NCBI GenBank assembly: GCA_004557645.1
Contig: SFGI01000010.1
Span: 1-56,239 of the forward strand
Length of the DNA stretch: 56,239 bases
Reading direction: 5' to 3'
DNA from: [Eubacterium] saphenum
GTDB taxonomy: Bacteria; Bacillota; Clostridia; Lachnospirales; Anaerotignaceae
Under the pieces are notes generated by a model that had not been told where the DNA came from, did no database searches, and saw nothing but the letters and a program-made list of their open reading frames with translations. Positions 1 through 7,053 of the stretch are shown piece after piece (positions within the stretch are counted from its first letter, which is position 1; each line of letters opens with the position of its first letter). The translations under genes and the position numbers were made by a program.

Positions 1-67
1 GTATTTATCAAAAACAGCCTATAAAATGAAAGTGTTCAACATATTGCGAAATTAGGAGGGTGAAAAT

Positions 68-370
68 ATGTTATACGCATACCCAGCAGTATTCATAAAA
101 GAGGAAGTCGGATATACAGTTATCTTTCCGGACTTAAACCATTTAGCCACTTGTGGCGAAAATCTGAAAGAAGCCGAAGCAATGGCGGTTGACTGTCTTG
201 CTGGTTATCTGTACGAGGCCATAAAAGACAATATTGCCATTCCTGCCGCTTCGGATATTTTGAGAATAAACCCAGAGGATACCATGGAATGGCTGGAAAT
301 GGAACCGTGTGAGGCGTTTGTTAATATGGTGACCGTTGATGTAGACGAATACGCAAAGAAGCACTTTTGA
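68..370 (+). CDS. HicB-like antitoxin, short form
   Basis: A 100-residue protein with the HicB antitoxin fold signature: an N-terminal AYPAVF strand, the GYTVIFPDL segment, then a helix after CGENLKEAEAMA. It should neutralise a HicA mRNA interferase. The start is set by AGGAGGG eight bases upstream. Two things are odd. No HicA gene is visible: the 55 bases upstream are open in one frame, ending TAG at 53-55, but do not read as HicA. The protein also stops at about residue 100, where longer HicB proteins continue into a ribbon-helix-helix or HTH DNA-binding tail. It may be a solitary or degraded antitoxin, or HicA may lie left of the window. Confidence 0.7.
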   Translation: MLYAYPAVFIKEEVGYTVIFPDLNHLATCGENLKEAEAMAVDCLAGYLYEAIKDNIAIPAASDILRINPEDTMEWLEMEPCEAFVNMVTVDVDEYAKKHF

Positions 371-447
371 AGGCAAAAACCGTCATAAATCATCCTGTAA
401 TTAAGTTTTTGTCCTGGTAAAGTCTGCTGCTTATTTTCTGCTATTTC

Positions 448-480
448 TTGTCCATTATCTGTCCATTATTTGTCCATTAT
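448..480. repeat. Three tandem 11-bp direct repeats
   Basis: The unit (T/C)TGTCCATTAT occurs three times back to back at 448-458, 459-469 and 470-480, differing only in the first base. The 11-bp period is about one helical turn, so the copies face the same side of the DNA, as iteron or operator sites do. The function is unknown. It lies in the non-coding gap between the HicB gene and the RpiR terminator. Confidence 0.75.
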
Positions 481-616
481 TTTCTCAAAAACAGACCTTC
501 ACAGCCCACAATGGATAAATCACTACATCGAAAAAACATTGATTTTCCGCCATTTCTGAGAACAGATAAAAACAGAAATCGGGACAGTATCAGAATATGT
601 GAATCGCAGATACTAA

Positions 617-642
617 GCAAAAAAGCCTGCAAAAGCAGGCTT
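617..642 (-). terminator. Rho-independent terminator of the RpiR gene
   Basis: A perfect 8-bp stem, AAGCCTGC/GCAGGCTT, with an AAAA loop (623-642). On the minus strand it is followed by a T-run (the A-run at 619-624), just downstream of the RpiR stop codon at 659. Confidence 0.9.
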
Positions 643-658
643 ATTTTTATGTAAAATT

Positions 659-1522
659 TTAGAACAGACCAACCTTGGAAAGGTATCTGTCGATCAGCTC
701 CAGTTTCGCTTCTGTGGAATAGCCCATCCGCTTACTGATAAAGGAGCAGAGCAGCTCTATGGTGAACAGTACGCCCACATAGGAATTGAAAAAGGTATTG
801 CTATCCACACTGACCGTCAGCAGCTGGGTCGCATACTGGGCCAGAGGGGAGCTGGCCTTATCGGTGATGAGGACGATCTTCGCCCCTGCATCGTAGGCCA
901 TCTGAGCTGCCAGCAGGTCCATTTCAGAATATCTGGGGAAGCTGACTGCAATGATACAATCGTTTTCTGTGATGTCGCAAAGGTGGTCGATGACGTTCAG
1001 CGCCGGATGGGAAGTTTCATAAACATCAGGCAGCAGATGCTTCAACAGCAACAACAGCATATCCCCCACGCAACTGTTGGCACGGGAAGTGACGATGAAT
1101 TTCCGCTTGCTGCCGGCGATGATCCCCGCCGCACGTTCAAAGGCAATGGTATCGTTATTGTTGATGCAGGATTTCAGATTCTGCATCACATTGGAAAAAT
1201 AGCTTTCCATGATATCACTTTGATCCAGCTTGGAAATGCTCAGTTTCAGTCGTTCCGAAGGGATGGTGATATTTTCGGAAACGCTGTTGATGCGTTCTGT
1301 ATAGGTCTTGCGGATAGCCTTCTGGAAGTCCATGAAACCGCTGTAGCCTAAGGTTCTGGTAAAGCGGATCACAGAAGAATCGCTGACATGGAGCCGTTTT
1401 GCAATCTCCGTAGAGGTAATGAAGCAGGCTTCCGCAAAGTTATCCAACACAAATTCCGCGATCAATTTTTCCTTTTTTGTTAGCTTTACGCCCATAAGCT
1501 GGGCTCTCAATTCCTCTGTCAT
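659..1522 (-). CDS. MurR/RpiR family transcriptional regulator
   Basis: A 287-residue regulator. Residues 1-77 form the HTH_6 DNA-binding domain, with the recognition region around SDSSVIRFTRTLGYSGF. Residues about 125-255 form a SIS sugar-phosphate-binding domain, with VTSRANS and the IIAVSFPRYSE motif. Such proteins sense phosphosugars or amino sugars and control adjacent catabolic genes. No sugar operon is adjacent: the divergent neighbour at 1849 is a small exporter, so the target is unknown. The SD is AGGTGAAAAGGC before ATG. An ATTGAAA-N16-TTTCAAT inverted repeat in the divergent gap is a possible operator. Confidence 0.9.
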   Translation of the reverse strand: MTEELRAQLMGVKLTKKEKLIAEFVLDNFAEACFITSTEIAKRLHVSDSSVIRFTRTLGYSGFMDFQKAIRKTYTERINSVSENITIPSERLKLSISKLDQSDIMESYFSNVMQNLKSCINNNDTIAFERAAGIIAGSKRKFIVTSRANSCVGDMLLLLLKHLLPDVYETSHPALNVIDHLCDITENDCIIAVSFPRYSEMDLLAAQMAYDAGAKIVLITDKASSPLAQYATQLLTVSVDSNTFFNSYVGVLFTIELLCSFISKRMGYSTEAKLELIDRYLSKVGLF

Positions 1523-1604
1523 GCCTTTTCACCTACTCTATCTCAAGTCGTATATCCTCCGATTTTGTATGCGAGGGACGTTCAAATGTCCCCTTCTATT
1601 CTTC

Positions 1605-1634
1605 ATTGAAACACATTGGGACACTTTTTTCAAT
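1605..1634. promoter_or_regulatory. Candidate operator, ATTGAAA-N16-TTTCAAT
   Basis: Seven-base perfect inverted arms separated by 16 bases lie between the divergent RpiR gene and the 1849 gene. Position and symmetry fit autoregulation by the RpiR protein, but assigning it to that protein is inference. Confidence 0.35.
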
Positions 1635-1726
1635 AGCACCCTTCCAAAATGTTCCAAATTACAGAAAAAAGTACATTCTCCGCCATTTTTTGCAGCAGAA
1701 ACCCCCACAATTTAATAAATTCTTTA

Positions 1727-1755
1727 TTGTTCCTTCCCATCTCTTAAGGTATAAT
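1727..1755 (+). promoter_or_regulatory. Sigma-A promoter of the 1849-3240 operon
   Basis: TTGTTC (1727-1732), a 17-bp spacer, TATAAT (1750-1755). It points at the small exporter gene 94 bp downstream, and rsmA is probably co-transcribed. Confidence 0.8.
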
Positions 1756-1848
1756 AATAAAGTTATAAAAATATAACGGACTGTAGACATTCTGTCTCAC
1801 TGGTGGAAATCCTGATTTCCACGAAAACTGATTTAGGAGGAGAACAAT

Positions 1849-2346
1849 TTGGCTGAGACCTTAGCAAACTGGTTTGTAGAAAACCTGTCCGGCACCCTTT
1901 CCAGGGAACTCATCGTATTCATCGTATCCCTGATGCCCATTCTGGAGCTGAGAGGCGGCATCATCGCCGGCTTCGCCATGGGTATGGAATGGCTGCCCAC
2001 ATTTATCATCGCATATATCGGCAATCTTTTGCCCATCCCCTTCATCCTGCTGTTTATCCGGTTCATCTTCCGGGTACTGAAGCAGACCCCCTTCCGGGGT
2101 TTTGTGGAATGGTGCGAAAGAAAAGCAGATGCCAAAAGTGACAAGATCAGAAAATATGCCTATTGGGGCGTGTTCCTTTTTGTGGCCATCCCCCTGCCCG
2201 GTACCGGCGCATGGATGGGCGCCCTCATCAGTGCCATGCTGAACATGGACCCCAAAAAGACATTCCCTATCATTATGGTCGGCGTTCTGACGGCAGGCAT
2301 CATCGTTTCCATACTGAGCTTCGGCGTACTTGGCAGCATTTTTTAA
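1849..2346 (+). CDS. Small multi-drug export family membrane protein (COG2426)
   Basis: A 165-residue integral membrane protein that starts at TTG behind a strong AGGAGGAG SD. It has about four hydrophobic segments and the family signatures MPILELRGGI near residue 28 and AIPLPGTGAWMG near residue 118. COG2426/PF06695 proteins are annotated as putative small multidrug exporters, but a transport substrate is not established for most members. It ends 12 bp before rsmA and probably shares its transcript. Confidence 0.85.
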   Translation: MAETLANWFVENLSGTLSRELIVFIVSLMPILELRGGIIAGFAMGMEWLPTFIIAYIGNLLPIPFILLFIRFIFRVLKQTPFRGFVEWCERKADAKSDKIRKYAYWGVFLFVAIPLPGTGAWMGALISAMLNMDPKKTFPIIMVGVLTAGIIVSILSFGVLGSIF

Positions 2347-2358
2347 CAGGAGGAACCC

Positions 2359-3240
2359 ATGGCAGAAAGAATTTCAACCCCCAGCAGAACAAAAGAGATC
2401 ATCGAAGCCAACAGCTTCGCTTTCAAGAAAAACTTTGGTCAGAATTTTCTGATCGATTCCAACATTTTGGATAACATTGCTTCCTGCGCCGGCGTTACCA
2501 AGGACGACTGTGTGCTGGAAATCGGCCCCGGTATCGGTTCCCTGACCCAGGTATTGGCGGAAAATGCAAGACAGGTGGTTGCTGTGGAGATCGACAGCAC
2601 CCTCATCCCCATCCTGCGGCAGACTTTGGCTGAGTATGACAACATTGAGATTTTGAATCAGGATATCCTGAAAACAGATATCGATGCCATCATTCAGGAA
2701 AAGAACGGCGGCAGACCCATCAAAGTGGTTGCCAACCTGCCCTACTATATCACCACCCCCATCATCATGGACTTATTGGAAAACGAACGCCATGTGGACA
2801 GCATCACCGTCATGGTGCAAAAGGAAGTGGCAGAACGGATGCAGGCAGGCCCCAAGGATAAGGAATATGGTGCATTGTCCGTTGCCGTGCAGTATTACTG
2901 CGACGCAAATCTGGACATGATCGTACAGCCCTCCTGCTTCATGCCCCGCCCCAAGGTGGCATCCGCTGTCATCACCCTGAAGGTACTGCCCGAACGGAAG
3001 GTGAAAACAGCCGATGAAAAGCTGTTCTTCCATATCGTGAAATGCGCCTTTGGTCAGCGCAGAAAGACCCTGATGAACTGCCTGTTCAATCTGGGCAATC
3101 TGGGCTTTAGCAAAGAAGAACTGACAGAAATTTTGCAGAGCCTTGGCTGGGATGAACGCATCCGCGGCGAAGCCTTGGGTCTGGAAGAATTTGCGGCACT
3201 GACAGACCGCATTGTCGAACGAAAAGCAAAGAAATCATAA
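2359..3240 (+). CDS. rsmA: 16S rRNA (adenine1518/1519-N6)-dimethyltransferase RsmA (KsgA)
   Basis: A 293-residue enzyme that dimethylates two adjacent adenosines in helix 45 of 16S rRNA during late small-subunit assembly, using SAM. Visible motifs are FGQNFL near the N-terminus, the SAM-binding EIGPGIGSLT and the catalytic NLPYYITTPI. The C-terminal helical domain carries FGQRRKTL. Length is normal for the family. An AGGAGG SD precedes ATG. It follows the small exporter by 12 bp and is closed by a strong terminator. Confidence 0.97.
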   Translation: MAERISTPSRTKEIIEANSFAFKKNFGQNFLIDSNILDNIASCAGVTKDDCVLEIGPGIGSLTQVLAENARQVVAVEIDSTLIPILRQTLAEYDNIEILNQDILKTDIDAIIQEKNGGRPIKVVANLPYYITTPIIMDLLENERHVDSITVMVQKEVAERMQAGPKDKEYGALSVAVQYYCDANLDMIVQPSCFMPRPKVASAVITLKVLPERKVKTADEKLFFHIVKCAFGQRRKTLMNCLFNLGNLGFSKEELTEILQSLGWDERIRGEALGLEEFAALTDRIVERKAKKS

Positions 3241-3245
3241 AAATG

Positions 3246-3275
3246 AGCCTATCGGAAAAGCCGATAGGCTTTTTT
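3246..3275 (+). terminator. Rho-independent terminator after rsmA
   Basis: The stem AGCCTATCGG/CCGATAGGCT with an AAAAG loop is followed by T6. Confidence 0.92.
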
Positions 3276-3349
3276 GCAGGGAAAAACAGCTCCTCTTTTC
3301 GTCAATATTTCGTCCGCCTTTTTTTCGTTTTTCCTCCAAAATATGCAGT

Positions 3350-3370
3350 TTCGACAGACACCATTCGACG
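3350..3370 (-). promoter_or_regulatory. Two 0A-box-like sites upstream of spo0A
   Basis: TTCGACA (3350-3356) is the exact complement of the Spo0A box TGTCGAA. A second copy, TTCGACG (3364-3370), matches at 6 of 7 positions, and the two are 14 bp apart in the same orientation. They lie about 95-115 bp upstream of the -35 element of spo0A. Autoregulation of spo0A through such boxes is known in Bacillus; its use here is inference. Confidence 0.5.
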
Positions 3371-3463
3371 GCGTTTTCCAGCGTTTTCGCGCGGTTTCAA
3401 AAAGAATGTGGAAACGTCAGTTTTCCTTGAATTTCCGCGCTTTTTTTGTCTCACGAATGGTTC

Positions 3464-3492
3464 TTGCCGCCGAAAAATTTCTATACTATAAT
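3464..3492 (+). promoter_or_regulatory. Promoter of spo0A
   Basis: TTGCCG (3464-3469), a 17-bp spacer, TATAAT (3487-3492), 62 bp upstream of the TTG start. Confidence 0.7.
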
Positions 3493-3553
3493 CAACCCAA
3501 AAGCAAGGAAGTTCTGCATAAACATTCACGAAACAACAACTGGAGGGATCAAT

Positions 3554-4342
3554 TTGAATCAAAATACAATAAAAGTTTTGCTGGCAGACGACAATAAGGA
3601 TTTTTGCGACATCATCGTCGATCATTTGAATAAACAGGAAGATATCACTGTAGTAGCTGTGGCTATGGACGGCATCGATGCCATGAACAAAATTCGGGAT
3701 ACCCACCCCGACGTTGCCATCATCGACGGCATCATGCCCCGGCTGGACGGGCTGGGTGTTTTGGAACGGCTGCAAAAGGTGGACGAAGCCGACCGTCCTG
3801 TGACCATCATCCTTTCCGCCCTCAGCCAGGATAAGGTGGTACAGAAGGCACTGGATCTGGGGGCAGGCTATTACATGGTGAAGCCCTTTGATATGGATGC
3901 CCTCACCCAGCGCATCCGTCAGCTGATGCAGGAACAGAAGCCCCTGCTGAAAACGGGCACTGCTGTTCCTGCCGCCAATTCCGCCGCATACGACCTGGAA
4001 ACAAAGGTCACAAATATTCTGCACGAAATCGGCGTACCTGCCCATATCCGCGGATATCACTATATGCGGGAGGCCATCATCATGAGCGTCAACGACATGG
4101 ATGTGCTGAATTATATCACCAAGGAACTGTATCCTTCTATCGCAAAAAAATGCAACACTACCCCCAGCCGGGTGGAACGGGCCATCCGCCACGCCATTGA
4201 AGTGGCATGGAACCGGGGCAAGGTAGATGCCATCGATGCCCTCTTCGGCTATACCGTAAACAACCATAAGGGCAAGCCCACCAACAGCGAATTTATCGCC
4301 CTCATCGCAGACCGGCTGCGGCTGGAAATGAAAGCAAGCTGA
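3554..4342 (+). CDS. spo0A: Sporulation master response regulator Spo0A
   Basis: A 262-residue phosphorylation-dependent regulator that commits the cell to sporulation. The receiver domain (about 1-125) shows the acidic pair D12-D13, the phosphoacceptor D58 in IIDGIMP and the lysine of VKPFD. The C-terminal Spo0A domain carries the highly conserved recognition helix around SRVERAIRHAIEVAW. The longest frame starts at 3446, but the TTG at 3554 sits eight bases after GGAGGG and gives the family length. In most Bacillota spo0A follows spoIVB; here it follows rsmA and has its own promoter. Confidence 0.97.
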   Translation: MNQNTIKVLLADDNKDFCDIIVDHLNKQEDITVVAVAMDGIDAMNKIRDTHPDVAIIDGIMPRLDGLGVLERLQKVDEADRPVTIILSALSQDKVVQKALDLGAGYYMVKPFDMDALTQRIRQLMQEQKPLLKTGTAVPAANSAAYDLETKVTNILHEIGVPAHIRGYHYMREAIIMSVNDMDVLNYITKELYPSIAKKCNTTPSRVERAIRHAIEVAWNRGKVDAIDALFGYTVNNHKGKPTNSEFIALIADRLRLEMKAS

Positions 4343-4374
4343 GATATCGCCTATACAAAGTACACCCTCTTTAC

Positions 4375-4410
4375 AAAAAAAGACACAGTCCATCCTGACT
4401 GTGTCTTTTT
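4375..4410. terminator. Bidirectional terminator between spo0A and the 4430 gene
   Basis: A 10-bp perfect stem, AGACACAGTC/GACTGTGTCT (4381-4406), with a CATCCT loop. It is flanked by an A-run at 4375-4381 and a T-run at 4406-4410, so it can serve both converging genes. Confidence 0.9.
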
Positions 4411-4429
4411 CTGTGTCTTTTTCTGTCTC

Positions 4430-4714
4430 TTATTCTTTTTCCAAGGCTTCCATCGCCGCAAAAAACATATCGAAAGGGTCATCCCAGCCTTCCAGGGGCT
4501 GTACGGCACTGCCGTTGCAGCTGCGGAAAAGGTTGCAGAAAAATTCTTCCTGTTCGGAAAACAAGCCCCCTACGGTCAGAGGAAAGCCTTCCGCTGTGCA
4601 AAGCTCGCACAGGGCCAGGGCAGGGTCTTTGGCATCCTTTACGGCCCAGATACGGGCACGCAGTTCAAAATCTTTTCTGGCTTTCTGCAGCAGTTTATAT
4701 AATTGTTCATTCAT
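4430..4714 (-). CDS. Small Nif11-like protein of unknown function
   Basis: A 94-residue acidic protein starting at the ATG behind GGGGGAAT. The first 50 residues follow the Nif11 pattern: a helix with LLQKARKDFELRARI, an alanine-rich helix, then AEGFPLTV. The C-terminus holds CNGSAVQPLEGWDDPFDMF. Nif11-type proteins include leader peptides of ribosomally made natural products as well as proteins of no known role. No maturase is adjacent, so a precursor role has no support here. Family assignment is tentative. Confidence 0.5.
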   Translation of the reverse strand: MNEQLYKLLQKARKDFELRARIWAVKDAKDPALALCELCTAEGFPLTVGGLFSEQEEFFCNLFRSCNGSAVQPLEGWDDPFDMFFAAMEALEKE

Positions 4715-4807
4715 AATGATTCCCCCATTTCTTCTTTTGTTTTGGCTGGTTCTCTCCGCCTTTACCAAAAAGTATAGCACTAATTTTCATACATGAAAAT
4801 CTTTTTT

Positions 4808-6697
4808 TCAAAAAATCATTCCGCCAATATGAGCAAGCAGATTTACCAGAATGCAGAGAAAAATGCCTACCAATGTGGGCAGGAGGAAGCTGGCACCTGT
4901 CCAGAGCCAGCTCCCTGTTTCCTTGCGAATAGTCAGCAGCGTGGTGGCGCAGGGAAAATGGTTCAAAGAAAACAAAATGGCGCAGGTGGCCGTAACAAAG
5001 GTCCAACCGTTGGCCTGCAGGATCGCCCCTGCCTGAGAGATGCCCTCCGCTTCCACCAGCATGCCGCTCTGGCTGTAGACCATCAGCAAAATAGGCAAAA
5101 CGATCTCATTTGCAGGGATACCCAGCAGAAACGCAGCCAAGATCACCCCCGAAAGCCCCATCAGAGAGCCAAGGGGCTCCAATAGGGTCGACAAGCCGTA
5201 TAAAAGTGTAAATCCGCCCACTTCCACGTTCTGGCAAATCCAGATGATGGCCCCCGCCGGCATGGCTACAGTGACCGCCCGCCCCAATACGAAAATCGTT
5301 CTATCTAACATACTGCGAACGATGACATCCCCTATTTTCGGGCGGCGATAAGGGGGCAATTCCAGAACGAAAGCCGAGGGGACCCCTTTCAGCACCGTTC
5401 GGCTCAGCAAAAAGGATACGCCCAGGGTCACCGCCACCGCCAAAGCGATCAGCAGGAATACGAAGCCCCCGGCGGCAAGGGGGTTGCCAGCGGCAAAAAA
5501 GAAGCTGGCCAACAAAATCAGCGTAGGAAATCGACCGTTGCAGGGGACAAAGTTGTTCGTCAGAATGGCAATGAGCCGTTCCCTTGGGGATTCGATGATA
5601 CGGCAGGCTGTGACCCCTGCAGCATTGCAGCCAAAACCCATGCACATGGTCAGTGCCTGCTTTCCATGGGCCCCCGCCTTCTGAAACAATCCATCCAGAT
5701 TGAAAGCGATACGGGGCAGCAGCCCAAAATCCTCCAGCAGCGTAAACAAGGGAAAGAAAATCGCCATAGGCGGCAGCATGACAGCCACTACCCAGCTGAC
5801 TGTCAACCAGACCCCATCCATCAGCAGGCTTTCCAGCCAAAGGGGCGTCTCCAGAGAAACCAGCCCCCTTTGCATCACTTCCCCGCATTGGCTGAACCAC
5901 TGCATCAGAAAATCGGATGGGACATTGGCCCCTGCCACTGTGATCCAAAATACCCCGCCCAACAGCAGCAGCATGATGGGGATGCCCGTTTTTGGGGAAA
6001 GGATGATCTTGTCGATGCGTTCTGTATAGCTGTCCCGTTCCTCTTTTTTTCGCACCACTTCTGTGCAGATCTCCTTGGAACGTTCCAGAAAAGCCAAAGA
6101 ACGATTGGTTTTAAACTCTGCCGTTTGGTAGCCTTCTTCTGTTTCCGGAGCGAAGGCATCCCAATCCAGCCCTTTGGGATGGATCTGCCGCCGCCCTTCC
6201 GCCACTTCCAGCAGCAGCTCCTTCAATTCCGCCAGACCAATTCCCTGCCTTGCCGCCATCTCCACCACGGGGATGTCTGTCAATTTCTCCAAACGTGCTT
6301 TATCAATGGAAATCCCCTTTTTCTTGGCTTCATCGGTCAGGTTCAAACAAAAGATGACGTTATCGGTCAATTCCATGATCTGCAGGCCAAGGGGCAGGTT
6401 TCGCTCCAAGGAAGTGGCATCCAGAATGACAATGACGATATCGGGGTTTTCGTAACAGATAAAATCCTTGGCGGCACATTCCTCGGCACAATCGGAAAAA
6501 AGAGAATAGATGCCCGGCAGGTCGTACAGCTCCACCCCCCATTCCCCTAGAGAAAATTCCCCCACGGCATTGCCTACGGTTTTCCCCGACCAGTTGCCCG
6601 TATGCTGCTTCAAGCCTGTCAGGGCGTTGAAAACGGTGCTTTTTCCTGTATTGGGGTTTCCCGCCAGAGCGATACACAGGCGTTTCTGCTCAGCCAT
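4808..6697 (-). CDS. feoB: Ferrous iron transporter FeoB
   Basis: A 629-residue cytoplasmic-membrane Fe(II) uptake protein. The N-terminal G domain shows G1 GNPNTGKST, G3 DLPGIYS and G4 NLTD. After the helical domain come repeated gate-like hydrophobic blocks, including GCNAAGVTACRII and the LPPYRRP region. Length is usual for the single-chain form. The start is the ATG at 6697, which overlaps the end of feoA by 8 bp; the longer frame from 6733 lies within feoA and has no better SD. Translationally coupled to feoA. Confidence 0.96.
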   Translation of the reverse strand: MAEQKRLCIALAGNPNTGKSTVFNALTGLKQHTGNWSGKTVGNAVGEFSLGEWGVELYDLPGIYSLFSDCAEECAAKDFICYENPDIVIVILDATSLERNLPLGLQIMELTDNVIFCLNLTDEAKKKGISIDKARLEKLTDIPVVEMAARQGIGLAELKELLLEVAEGRRQIHPKGLDWDAFAPETEEGYQTAEFKTNRSLAFLERSKEICTEVVRKKEERDSYTERIDKIILSPKTGIPIMLLLLGGVFWITVAGANVPSDFLMQWFSQCGEVMQRGLVSLETPLWLESLLMDGVWLTVSWVVAVMLPPMAIFFPLFTLLEDFGLLPRIAFNLDGLFQKAGAHGKQALTMCMGFGCNAAGVTACRIIESPRERLIAILTNNFVPCNGRFPTLILLASFFFAAGNPLAAGGFVFLLIALAVAVTLGVSFLLSRTVLKGVPSAFVLELPPYRRPKIGDVIVRSMLDRTIFVLGRAVTVAMPAGAIIWICQNVEVGGFTLLYGLSTLLEPLGSLMGLSGVILAAFLLGIPANEIVLPILLMVYSQSGMLVEAEGISQAGAILQANGWTFVTATCAILFSLNHFPCATTLLTIRKETGSWLWTGASFLLPTLVGIFLCILVNLLAHIGGMIF

Positions 6698-6932
6698 CCC
6701 GCCTCGCCTCCTCCACAGCGATCCGCTCCGCATCGGTATTTCTGAGAGCGATGAGGGTATCCTTCACCCGATACACCCGCGTACCGCCGCCTGCACATTC
6801 ATACATCGGCAAGACCCGGCTGCCTCGGAAAAATCCCAGGTCGAAGAAACGCAAACGACACTCCCCCTGCACTTCCTGCACAAAGCAGGGCTGTTCCACG
6901 GGGATCTCCGTAATATTTTTCCATCTGTCCAT
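6690..6932 (-). CDS. feoA: Ferrous iron transport accessory protein FeoA
   Basis: An 80-residue SH3-like cytoplasmic partner of FeoB. It shows the usual LRFFDLGFFRGSRV strand pair and a C-terminal YRVKDTLIALRNTDAERI segment. The start at 6932 follows GAGGAGGGAAGGAC; an in-frame ATG further upstream has no SD. First gene of the feoAB operon. No Fur-like box is evident to me in the short upstream gap. Confidence 0.9.
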   Translation of the reverse strand: MDRWKNITEIPVEQPCFVQEVQGECRLRFFDLGFFRGSRVLPMYECAGGGTRVYRVKDTLIALRNTDAERIAVEEARRDG

Positions 6933-6999
6933 GTCCTTCCCTCCTCGGGAATTTGTTATTTTCAATATATCCCGAGAAGAAGGTTCCGGTGCATGGACA

Positions 7000-7035
7000 A
7001 AAAAAGAAAGCCCCGGACCAAAAAGGTCTGGGGCT
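7000..7035 (-). terminator. Terminator of metK
   Basis: The stem AGCCCCGGACC/GGTCTGGGGCT (7009-7035) with an AAAAA loop and one G-T pair, followed on the minus strand by a T-rich run (A-run at 6999-7005). Confidence 0.9.
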
Positions 7036-7053
7036 CTGAGATTGCAAAGGGAC

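Larger units (their letters stand above)
1523..1848. other. Divergent intergenic region, 326 bp
   Basis: It holds, in order: the 5' region of the RpiR gene; an inverted repeat ATTGAAA (1605-1611) N16 TTTCAAT (1628-1634); the promoter at 1727-1755; and a perfect 8-bp hairpin, GTGGAAAT/ATTTCCAC, at 1803-1822 in the leader of the downstream gene. The hairpin has no T-run. No further gene is seen. Confidence 0.7.
3241..3553. other. Regulatory intergenic region before spo0A, 313 bp
   Basis: It contains the rsmA terminator, two 0A-box-like sites at 3350-3370, a vegetative-type promoter at 3464-3492 and the spo0A SD. Reading frames that cross it are upstream extensions of spo0A or unsupported. Confidence 0.7.

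Noticed and set aside
448..654. 68-residue plus-strand frame
   Set aside because: It begins within the 11-bp repeats, has no SD, and ends inside the RpiR terminator.
3446..3553. Longer N-terminus for Spo0A
   Set aside because: The extension includes the spo0A promoter -35 and -10, lacks an SD, and makes the protein longer than any Spo0A; TTG at 3554 has a good SD.
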